A DNA stretch of 12,113 nucleotides from Bacillota bacterium (GTDB taxonomy: Bacteria; Bacillota; Bacilli; Alicyclobacillales; SLC66), in the NCBI GenBank assembly GCA_021846145.1, contig JAJZCJ010000075.1:1-12113 (forward strand). The letters are read 5' to 3'. Positions 6,227-12,113 of the stretch are shown in pieces; the stretch's first letter is position 1, and each line of letters opens with the position of its first letter. Position numbers and translations under genes: made by a program. The notes under the pieces were generated by a model. It was not told the origin of the DNA and searched no databases. It worked only from the letters and a program-made list of their open reading frames with translations.

Positions 6227-7591
6227 GTGCCAATCATCAAAGCAGTTCACGTGGGCTCGTTAGCAGAAGAACTGGAATTAGAGCCCGGAGATGAAGTGCT
6301 GACGCTAAATGGCCAACCGATTCGAGATATTGTGGATTTACAGTTTGCTTTAGCCGGTGAAGAATTGGAACTTGTGGTGCGTAAGGGCAATGGCGACGAA
6401 TGGGTGATAGAGGTGGATAAAGAATATGATGAATCGTTGGGTGTGGATTTTGAACATCCAACGATTGATCGGATTCATCTGTGTCATAATAAGTGTGTGT
6501 TTTGTTTTGTTGATCAGATACCAAAAAATATGCGCAAAACATTAAACATGCGCGATGATGATTACCGTCTCTCCTTTCTGCATGGCAATTTTGTTACACT
6601 GACTAATGTCAAAGAAGAAGAATTAGAGCGCATTGCGGCATTGAAAATGTCACCTCTCAATATTAGTGTACATACGACTAATCCTGAGTTGCGTGTAAAA
6701 ATGCTTGGGAATCGTCGTGCAGGTGAAATTTTAGAACAAATACGTTTTTTAGCGGATCGTGGCATCGAGATGAATACGCAGATTGTATTATGCCAAGGCT
6801 GGAATGACGGCGTCGAATTGGATCGAACCATCGAAGAACTGGCTGCATTTTATCCTGCAGTGCGTACGTTGTCTGTCGTCCCTGTTGGGCTTACGCAACA
6901 TCGTGCAGGGCTAGTCGAATTGCGCGCTTGTACGAGTGATGAAGCTGTTCAAATGACGGAACAATTGCTGAAGTGGCAGGATCGCCTGCGTGGTACCCTT
7001 GGCGTTAACTTTGTTCACGCTGCGGATGAATTTTATGTGATCGGGAAGCGAACAGTGCCTGCTGCAAAGTATTATGATGAATTTGCGCAAATCGAAAATG
7101 GCGTGGGTATGATCCGTGCTTTTTTGGATGAATTTGAACGCTTGCAAGCAGAAATTCCAGACAGGGTGCAGCAAGCGAGGCGCGTGGCGTTGGTAACCGG
7201 GACATCTGCACAACAGGTGATGCGTGAGACGGCCAATCGGCTTAATCAGGTAGAAGGGTTGCATGTGGACGTCTATCCTGTTACCAATGAGTTTTACGGT
7301 AGTCAAGTTACCGTTACTGGGCTAGTTTGTGGACGCGACATTATTGCGCAGCTTGCTCATCGAATCGACGCGCAAGAATTAATTTTGCCAGATGTGATGT
7401 TGAAGGAAGACAGTGATGTATTTTTAGATGATTACACGTTGGGGCAAGTGGAGGCTGGACTTGGAGTTCACGTGCACATTGTTCCCACCACCGCCAGTGG
7501 ACTGATTGATGGTGCGTTGGGACACAACAAACCAAAGTTTCATCGAAAGCGATATGAGTCCACATTAGATAAATCTTCTTTGTTGATGTAG
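6227..7591 (+). CDS. DUF512 PDZ/radical-SAM family protein, function unknown
   Basis: This 454-residue protein has the layout of the DUF512 family. A PDZ-like N-terminus covers about 1-65 (AEELELEPGDEVLTLNGQPI). A radical-SAM-type cluster motif CHNKCVFC follows, with C86, C90 and C93 giving the CX3CX2C spacing that binds a 4Fe-4S cluster and S-adenosylmethionine. A barrel region follows, then a DUF512 C-terminal part with NEFYGSQVTVTGL (354-366) and LPDVMLKEDSDVFLDD (387-402). The protein is presumably a cytoplasmic redox or radical enzyme, but I know of no established reaction. The start is GTG, with GGGGAGGTG at 6212-6220 and a six-base spacer. It heads the operon and sits 15 bases before der. 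DUF512 beside der recurs in Bacillota as I recall, which hints at a translation- or ribosome-linked role; that is inference. All three cluster cysteines are intact. Confidence 0.9.
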   Translation: MPIIKAVHVGSLAEELELEPGDEVLTLNGQPIRDIVDLQFALAGEELELVVRKGNGDEWVIEVDKEYDESLGVDFEHPTIDRIHLCHNKCVFCFVDQIPKNMRKTLNMRDDDYRLSFLHGNFVTLTNVKEEELERIAALKMSPLNISVHTTNPELRVKMLGNRRAGEILEQIRFLADRGIEMNTQIVLCQGWNDGVELDRTIEELAAFYPAVRTLSVVPVGLTQHRAGLVELRACTSDEAVQMTEQLLKWQDRLRGTLGVNFVHAADEFYVIGKRTVPAAKYYDEFAQIENGVGMIRAFLDEFERLQAEIPDRVQQARRVALVTGTSAQQVMRETANRLNQVEGLHVDVYPVTNEFYGSQVTVTGLVCGRDIIAQLAHRIDAQELILPDVMLKEDSDVFLDDYTLGQVEAGLGVHVHIVPTTASGLIDGALGHNKPKFHRKRYESTLDKSSLLM

Positions 7592-7609
7592 TGAGGAGTG
7601 GTTTTCTTG
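7592..7609 (+). promoter_or_regulatory. Shine-Dalgarno site setting the der TTG start
   Basis: GAGGAG at 7593-7598 lies eight bases before TTG at 7607-7609. A GTG at 7598 in the same frame begins inside this site, so it cannot use it. TTG also gives the usual short leader before the first P-loop. Confidence 0.65.
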
Positions 7610-8920
7610 TCAATTCCAATTATGGCCATTGTTGGCCGACCGAATGTTGGTAAATCTACTTTGTTTAATCGAATTATTGGCTCGCGATTAGCTATTGTCC
7701 AAGATCGCCCGGGCATTACTAGAGATCGCATTTATGCCCCGGCAGAATGGCTGTCTAAACCATTTCGAGTGGTGGACACTGGTGGTCTGGAAGTTGGAGA
7801 AGTGGACGAAATTACGAAACGTATTCGCGCGCAAGTGGAACTGGCTGTGGATGAAGCACAGGTCATTGTATTTGTGGTTGACGGATTAGCGGGATTAACA
7901 CCTGCTGACGAAGAAATTGCCCAGTTATTAAGAGTATCACAGAAACCTGTGATTGTAGCCGTAAATAAATTGGATAATCCTAAACGAATATCGGATGTTT
8001 ATGATTTTTTTTCACTTGGCTTTTCTGAGACGCTGGCGATTTCCGCAGAGCATGCAACTGGTATTGGTGACTTGTTGGATGAGGTTTTTCAGCGTTTCCC
8101 GGAAAACGACGAGGAAATTGATAATGACGACACGATTAAAATGGCGGTGATTGGAAGGCCAAATGTAGGGAAGTCATCCCTTGTCAACGCGCTTTTGGGG
8201 GAAGATCGGGTATTAGTAAGTGATGTAGCAGGCACTACTAGGGATGCGATTGATACCGCAGTTGAATTAGATGGTCAAAGCTATTTAATTATGGATACAG
8301 CCGGGATGCGCAAGCGTGGCAAGGTATATGAAGCGACAGAAAAATACAGTGTGCTGCGTGCGCTAAGGGCGATTGATCGCAGTGATGTGGCTGTTTTGGT
8401 GATAGACGGTAAAGACGGGATCATTGAACAGGATAAGCACATTGCGGGGTATGCCTTGGAAGCCGGTAAAGCGATTGTGGTGGTGGTTAATAAATGGGAT
8501 ATTGTTGAAAAAGACGACAAGACGGCGCAGGAATTCGAGAAGAACTTTCGCTCTCACTTTCCATTTTTGTCTTGGGCACCAATTCTCTTTGTGTCAGCGA
8601 AGACAGGACGTAGGATAGTTCACATTCTTGAGACTGTGACGATTGCTGCACAAAATCACGCACATCGAATTTCCACTTCAACGGTCAACGCGCTCATTCA
8701 AGATGCTGTTGCGATTACGCCACCACCAACTGATAAAGGGAAAAGACTCAAAATTTTGTATGCTACACAAGTGAGTGTGAAACCGCCTACGTTTGCTGTT
8801 TTTGTAAATCGCGCAGAGATGATGCATTTTTCCTATGAACGATACCTTGAAAACAAGCTTCGTGAAGCTTTTGGTTTTATAGGAACACCGATGCGGCTCA
8901 TCATTAGGCAACGAGAATAA
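7607..8920 (+). CDS. der: Ribosome biogenesis GTPase Der (EngA)
   Basis: Der is an essential GTPase that assists late maturation of the 50S subunit. From the TTG start it has 437 residues, the family's usual size, with two tandem G domains and a KH-like C-terminal domain. Domain 1 shows the P-loop GRPNVGKST (10-18), GITRDR, DTGGLE and NKLD (120-123). Domain 2 shows GRPNVGKSS (183-191), [18 protein letters not shown] and NKWD (295-298). An acidic linker ([10 protein letters not shown]) joins the two domains. The KH-like part runs from about 355 to the end ([29 protein letters not shown]). All the guanine-nucleotide motifs look intact. It lies 15 bases after the DUF512 gene and 15 before plsY, so it is co-transcribed with both. 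der close to gpsA matches the Bacillus order. Confidence 0.97.
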   Translation: MSIPIMAIVGRPNVGKSTLFNRIIGSRLAIVQDRPGITRDRIYAPAEWLSKPFRVVDTGGLEVGEVDEITKRIRAQVELAVDEAQVIVFVVDGLAGLTPADEEIAQLLRVSQKPVIVAVNKLDNPKRISDVYDFFSLGFSETLAISAEHATGIGDLLDEVFQRFPENDEEIDNDDTIKMAVIGRPNVGKSSLVNALLGEDRVLVSDVAGTTRDAIDTAVELDGQSYLIMDTAGMRKRGKVYEATEKYSVLRALRAIDRSDVAVLVIDGKDGIIEQDKHIAGYALEAGKAIVVVVNKWDIVEKDDKTAQEFEKNFRSHFPFLSWAPILFVSAKTGRRIVHILETVTIAAQNHAHRISTSTVNALIQDAVAITPPPTDKGKRLKILYATQVSVKPPTFAVFVNRAEMMHFSYERYLENKLREAFGFIGTPMRLIIRQRE

Positions 8921-8935
8921 ATAGGAGGTATTGAA

Positions 8936-9523
8936 ATGGGAATTATCAGCCTTATTCTTGCTTATTTATTAGGCTCTATCAGCACGAGTTATCTGGTGGG
9001 CAAGGTAGTGCGCGGGGTAGATATTCGCAATTATGGAAGCGGCAATGCCGGAGCCACGAATGCGCTGCGGGTGCTTGGTTGGAAGATGGCGCTTGTTGTG
9101 CTGGCGGGTGACATTATTAAAGGGGTGCTTGCCATTGCCTTTGCAAGCATGGTTACTAGCAACAGCCATATTTACATGGCTTTCGCTGGTTTGTTTGCTA
9201 TTCTCGGACATAATTGGCCTGTATTTTTCCAATTCCGAGGTGGGAAAGGGGTGGCGACGACTATTGGCGTGCTGGCAGTACTCAGTTTCATGCCTGCTCT
9301 CTACGCAGGACTGTTAGCGATTGTTATTATCTTGATAACAAGGTACGTGTCATTAGGGTCATTAGTTTTTATTACTTTTACGTTCGTATTTCAATTTTTT
9401 ATGCATACGCCCGCTTTCTATATCTGGATTACACTGATTATTGGTGTGCTGGTGTATTGGCGGCATCGTGAAAATATCGATCGATTGATTCATGGCAAGG
9501 AAAGTCGTATATTTTCTCGGTAG
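8936..9523 (+). CDS. plsY: Acyl-phosphate:glycerol-3-phosphate acyltransferase PlsY
   Basis: PlsY is an integral membrane enzyme that moves an acyl chain from acyl-phosphate (made by PlsX) to sn-glycerol-3-phosphate, giving 1-acyl-G3P. It has 195 residues. Conserved motif 1 is YGSGNAGATN (33-42). Motif 2 is GHNWPVFFQFRGGKGVAT (91-108), with the Gly-rich phosphate loop. The third conserved segment is near the C-terminus (WRHRENIDRLIHGKE). About five hydrophobic helices are visible, starting with IISLILAYLLGSISTSYLVG. The start is ATG with AGGAGG (8923-8928) and a seven-base spacer. gpsA, which makes its substrate, follows after 24 bases. The plsC-type gene upstream could take its product. plsX is not in the window. 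Confidence 0.97.
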   Translation: MGIISLILAYLLGSISTSYLVGKVVRGVDIRNYGSGNAGATNALRVLGWKMALVVLAGDIIKGVLAIAFASMVTSNSHIYMAFAGLFAILGHNWPVFFQFRGGKGVATTIGVLAVLSFMPALYAGLLAIVIILITRYVSLGSLVFITFTFVFQFFMHTPAFYIWITLIIGVLVYWRHRENIDRLIHGKESRIFSR

Positions 9524-9547
9524 TTAATCGTGGGTGGGGAGGGTGGG

Positions 9548-10603
9548 ATGAAATTGCCAGAACAATGGTCTATTGTTGTAGTGGGAGCTGGCAGTTTTGG
9601 TTCAGCACTTGCTTCCCTTTTGGCGGAAAATCATCATCATGTCACCTTGGTGGCTAGGAATCAAGATGTGGTGGAAGAGATTAACCACAAGCAGCAGAAT
9701 TCTCGTTATTTGCCTGGTGTGCGACTGAGTTCCCAGCTGCGAGCCGTGCAAGATATAACGGTGGTTAGCGAGGCTGATTTGGTGTTACTTACCGTTCCCT
9801 CTCACGCTATGCGTAGTACATGTCACAGTATAAAAACTTACTTGTCTAGTCATGCCTACGTGGTTCATGCGACGAAAGGGCTAGAGGTAAATACATTAAA
9901 GCGAATGTCAGAAGTCATTCATGATGAATTACTTCATGTATCGATTAATCAGTTGGCGGTTTTATCTGGACCTAGTCATGCCGAAGAGGTTTCTAGAGGA
10001 TTGCCTACCACGATTGTGGCAGCGAGCATTTCTCAAACTACTGCGGAATTAGTGCAGGATTTATTTATGGGACGCAACTTGCGGGTGTATACCAATCCAG
10101 ATATTACGGGGGTAGAGCTGGGTGGCTCATTGAAGAATATCATTGCACTTGGGTGTGGGATTTCAGATGGTTTGCAGTTTGGGGATAACGCCAAAGCAGC
10201 ACTGCTTACGCGAGGTTTGGTGGAAATTACGCGTTTAGGGTTGAGCATGGGAGCTTCTTTCAGTACATTTTCTGGACTTACTGGGATTGGTGATTTAATT
10301 GTTACTGGGACCAGCAAACATAGTAGAAATTGGCAAGCGGGTTATTTGCTTGGGCAAGGATTTTCTTTAGAAGCTGCGATTGCGAAAGTGGGTATGGTAG
10401 TTGAGGGAATCAAAACAACACAGGCCGCTGTTCGCTTGGCAGAGCAGTACGCTGTACAAATGCCGATTGCAAATACGATTTATCAAATATTGTTTGAAGG
10501 TCAAAATCCTAAATTAGCTGTTGAAGAATTAATGGGACGTTCACGGCGGCACGAAGTAGAGGAATTTATTCAAGAATCTACGTTAAACTGGCAAAATTTA
10601 TAA
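9548..10603 (+). CDS. gpsA: NAD(P)-dependent glycerol-3-phosphate dehydrogenase GpsA
   Basis: GpsA reduces dihydroxyacetone phosphate to sn-glycerol-3-phosphate, the backbone for phospholipids, in the cytoplasm. From ATG 9548 it has 351 residues, slightly longer than the usual 330-345. The Rossmann dinucleotide motif GAGSFG lies at 13-18. HATKGLE (107-113) and SGPSHAEEV (140-148) follow. The catalytic block [19 protein letters not shown] has its likely catalytic Lys at about 196. [13 protein letters not shown] and a C-terminal helical region with MGR complete the family pattern. A GTG at 9530 in the same frame would add six residues, but the G-rich ribosome site (GGAGG, 9538-9542) lies within that extension and five bases before ATG 9548, so the ATG is preferred. 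It lies 24 bases after plsY, whose substrate it makes. Confidence 0.97.
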   Translation: MKLPEQWSIVVVGAGSFGSALASLLAENHHHVTLVARNQDVVEEINHKQQNSRYLPGVRLSSQLRAVQDITVVSEADLVLLTVPSHAMRSTCHSIKTYLSSHAYVVHATKGLEVNTLKRMSEVIHDELLHVSINQLAVLSGPSHAEEVSRGLPTTIVAASISQTTAELVQDLFMGRNLRVYTNPDITGVELGGSLKNIIALGCGISDGLQFGDNAKAALLTRGLVEITRLGLSMGASFSTFSGLTGIGDLIVTGTSKHSRNWQAGYLLGQGFSLEAAIAKVGMVVEGIKTTQAAVRLAEQYAVQMPIANTIYQILFEGQNPKLAVEELMGRSRRHEVEEFIQESTLNWQNL

Positions 10604-10626
10604 ATAATTTGAGAGGGGTTTTATCA

Positions 10627-11010
10627 ATGAGCCAAGTACTAGCAAACCTTAAATATACGAAAGAGCACGAGTGGGTGCGTATAGAGGGGAATCGTGCACA
10701 TATTGGAATTACAGATTTTGCTCAGCATGAATTAGGCGATATTGTCTTTGTCGAAATACCGGAAGAAGGGGCAAGTTTGGTATCGGGTGAAACTTTCGGC
10801 ACGGTTGAATCTGTGAAGACAGTGTCAGATCTATATGCTCCTTTAGGTGGTCAAGTGGTAGAAGTGAATCAAGCGTTAATTGATCATCCTGAACTTGTTA
10901 ATTCAGCGCCTTATACAGAAGGTTGGATGGTGGTAGTCGAAATGTCTTCGGCAGATGAAGCGGATAATTTGCTTGATGCTGAGAAATATTTGGAGTACCT
11001 CGGAGAATAG
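10627..11010 (+). CDS. gcvH: Glycine cleavage system H protein / lipoyl carrier GcvH
   Basis: GcvH is a small lipoyl-carrier protein of 127 residues, the standard length. In glycine cleavage it shuttles the aminomethyl group. In Bacillus it is also the first acceptor of octanoate in lipoate assembly. The lipoyl Lys is K64 in [13 protein letters not shown]. Other landmarks are [12 protein letters not shown] near the N-terminus, [17 protein letters not shown], and the C-terminal GWMVVVEMS. The start is ATG after GAGAGGGG (10611-10618) with an eight-base spacer. A TTG at 10609 would add six residues but would lie upstream of that site. No gcvT, gcvPA or gcvPB is adjacent, and no glycine riboswitch precedes it. 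lipM follows after eight bases, which suggests that the lipoate-relay role matters here. Confidence 0.97.
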   Translation: MSQVLANLKYTKEHEWVRIEGNRAHIGITDFAQHELGDIVFVEIPEEGASLVSGETFGTVESVKTVSDLYAPLGGQVVEVNQALIDHPELVNSAPYTEGWMVVVEMSSADEADNLLDAEKYLEYLGE

Positions 11011-11018
11011 GAAAACCA

Positions 11019-11861
11019 ATGGTAAATCATGTGCAGAAATTTCGATTACTTGATACAGGACGATTAACAGGCGCAATGAACATGGCACTTGATGAATCGA
11101 TTTTAGTGCATGTAGCGCAAAACAAATCGCTTCCTACTATTCGATTTTATGCTTGGGAGCGTCCGACATTATCACTTGGGTATTTTCAACGGCTTGCTCG
11201 TGATGTTGACGAGATAAGTGTGCAGGCTAGAGGATTTGATTTAGTGCGGCGAATGACTGGTGGAAGAGCAGTTCTCCATGATCGTGAACTTACCTATAGC
11301 GTAATTATTCCCGGTGATCACGAATGGGCTAAGGCTTCGGTGGTGGAATCGTATCATTATCTTTCGTATGCTCTTCGTGATGGATTTCGAAACCTTGGTG
11401 TTCAAGCGGAGGTGGTCTCGCTCGCAGATGACTCTGACCGTGAGAAATATCCTGTAACAGGGTCAGCCGCGTGTTTTGACTCTCCATCATGGTATGAACT
11501 GGTGGTTGAAGGAAAAAAAATCGCTGGGAGTGCACAGGTGAGGGCACATAATGGCCTATTACAGCATGGTTCCCTGCTTCTTGACATGGATGTTGATGAT
11601 CTGTTTGCTGTACTCAAATTTAAGTCTGAAGAGCACATGCGAAAATCCAGAGAAGAATTTTTGTTGCGGGCAGTGAGTGTAAAGCAATTAACTGGGCAAC
11701 ATGTTACTTGGGATGAGGCGACGAGTGCATTTACCAAAGGGTTTGAAAGTGGGTTGGGAGTTGAACTTGTTTCACAAGTGGTGTCTGATCAGGAATGGAC
11801 GCTTGCCGAGCAATTGGTGATCGAAAAATACAGCACAGAGAATTGGACGAATAGACGGTAA
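11019..11861 (+). CDS. lipM: Octanoyl-[ACP]:protein N-octanoyltransferase LipM
   Basis: This 280-residue protein is of the biotin/lipoate ligase fold. It aligns well in memory with B. subtilis LipM (YqhM, 278 residues), which moves octanoate from acyl carrier protein to the lipoyl Lys of GcvH. Visible landmarks are MNMALDES (20-27), IRFYAWERPTLSLGYFQ (41-57), RRMTGGRAVLHDRELTYSV (77-95) and SAACFDSPSWYELVVEGKK with the likely catalytic Cys at 152. The conserved Lys of GKKIAGSAQ is about 167, with QHGSLLLD after it. The Cys in this position fits LipM; a LplA ligase would carry a different active site, and LipL has its Cys elsewhere. The start is ATG after a modest AGGA at 11009-11012. It is the last gene of the operon, and the terminator follows 38 bases after its stop. 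The upstream neighbour gcvH encodes the expected acceptor. Confidence 0.92.
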   Translation: MVNHVQKFRLLDTGRLTGAMNMALDESILVHVAQNKSLPTIRFYAWERPTLSLGYFQRLARDVDEISVQARGFDLVRRMTGGRAVLHDRELTYSVIIPGDHEWAKASVVESYHYLSYALRDGFRNLGVQAEVVSLADDSDREKYPVTGSAACFDSPSWYELVVEGKKIAGSAQVRAHNGLLQHGSLLLDMDVDDLFAVLKFKSEEHMRKSREEFLLRAVSVKQLTGQHVTWDEATSAFTKGFESGLGVELVSQVVSDQEWTLAEQLVIEKYSTENWTNRR

Positions 11862-11899
11862 TTTCTAATGGCTAGCATTTGCGACTAGTTTTGGTGATA

Positions 11900-11944
11900 G
11901 GGCTCTCTGCTATGGCATATTTTGCATAGAGGAGAGCTTTTTTT
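11900..11944 (+). terminator. Rho-independent terminator after lipM
   Basis: GCTCTC-TG-CTATG (11902-11914) pairs with CATAG-AG-GAGAGC (11925-11937), 11 pairs with one two-base internal loop, around a 10-base loop. Seven T follow (11938-11944). It closes the six-gene DUF512-to-lipM operon. Confidence 0.88.
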
Positions 11945-11973
11945 ATTCACAGAGGATGATCAAAACAGTCATA

Positions 11974-12003
11974 TTGGCTACAAATAATCATACAAATGAT
12001 AAT
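11974..12003 (+). promoter_or_regulatory. Possible promoter for the gene at the right edge
   Basis: GATAAT (11998-12003) is a five-of-six -10 match. TTGGCT (11974-11979), 18 bases upstream, is a weak -35. It is the best candidate between the lipM terminator and the next start. It would give a leader of about 90 bases. Confidence 0.35.
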
Positions 12004-12101
12004 GTCCCAGCGGGGACGATCACACAGCAGGTGTGTCGACGGGCGCTCGTGAGAAGGTTTTGCCGCGTGTGCGCTGTTTGCGAAATGAAGGAGGGATTCG
12101 C
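12004..12101 (+). other. Leader with two small hairpins before the right-edge gene
   Basis: This stretch is visibly richer in G and C than the DNA just upstream. It has two perfect five-base hairpins: GTCCC-AGCG-GGGAC (12004-12017) and CACAC-AGCAG-GTGTG (12021-12035). A second GTGTG at 12067-12071 could pair with the same CACAC instead. I recognise no riboswitch class or T-box and see no terminator. Short stems like these can occur by chance. Confidence 0.3.
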
Positions 12102-12113
12102 GTGGACCAAATT
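12102..12113 (+). CDS. Start of an unidentified gene (partial, cut by window end)
   Basis: AAGGAGGG (12088-12095) lies six bases before GTG at 12102, the strongest ribosome site in this part of the window. Four codons are visible (Met-Asp-Gln-Ile). The frame runs off the window and nothing can be said about the product. It has its own leader after the lipM terminator, so it is probably a separate transcription unit. Confidence 0.6.

Noticed and set aside
6911..7306. Minus-strand open frame of 131 codons
   Set aside because: It is antisense to the DUF512 radical-SAM gene, has no recognisable domain, and the + strand gene is clearly real.
8857..8875. Hairpin AAGCTTC-GT-GAAGCTT followed by a T-rich stretch, like a terminator
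   Set aside because: It lies inside the conserved KH-like end of der, the T run is interrupted by GG, and plsY follows 15 bases after der in the same transcript.
10604..10626. AT-rich TATAAATAAT near the gpsA stop as an internal gcvH promoter
   Set aside because: No -35-like hexamer lies at 16-18 bases; the nearest candidate (TTAAAC, 10583-10588) is only 10 bases away.

Overview
The window is a gene-dense stretch of chromosome from an endospore-forming Bacillota (class Bacilli). Every gene I can support is on the + strand. The germination pair sleB-ypeB shows a spore former. The order sleB-ypeB-ypfA-cmk-...-rpsA-...-der-...-gpsA follows the backbone known from Bacillus. The moderate GC, the frequent GTG/TTG starts and a DUF512 radical-SAM gene directly before der point away from Bacillus itself. 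A relative of the Alicyclobacillaceae is my best guess, but it is inference. I see no mobile element, prophage, CRISPR array, tRNA or rRNA.

Layout. (1) 1-365: the last 23 codons of an NAD-type glutamate dehydrogenase, then a 68-residue Cys-containing small protein, closed by a rho-independent terminator. (2) 449-2617: the spore cortex-lytic enzyme SleB and its partner YpeB, closed by a second terminator. (3) 2615-6171: a promoter and a tight operon encoding a PilZ/YcgR-type c-di-GMP protein (YpfA/MotI), cytidylate kinase, a PlsC-type acyltransferase, a three-helix membrane protein that probably starts at a CTG codon, and the four-S1-domain RpsA homologue. (4) 6172-11944: a second promoter and a six-gene run: DUF512 PDZ/radical-SAM protein, Der GTPase, PlsY, GpsA, GcvH and the octanoyltransferase LipM, closed by a strong terminator. 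(5) 11945-12113: a putative promoter, a leader with small hairpins, and the first four codons of an unidentified gene with a strong Shine-Dalgarno site.

How the genes fit together. GpsA makes sn-glycerol-3-phosphate, PlsY acylates it, and a PlsC-type enzyme adds the second acyl chain. Most of the route to phosphatidic acid is therefore here, with PlsX absent from the window. Cmk serves CTP/dCTP supply, and RpsA and Der serve translation and ribosome assembly. GcvH and LipM are the acceptor and donor-side enzyme of the Bacillus-type lipoate relay. No glycine-cleavage gcvT or gcvP lies beside gcvH.

The region is mostly conserved housekeeping DNA. The points most worth checking are the uncharacterised DUF512 protein, the CTG-started membrane protein nested between plsC and rpsA, the inverted repeat inside the second operon's promoter, the gcvH-lipM pairing, the small Cys protein, and the structured leader at the right edge.
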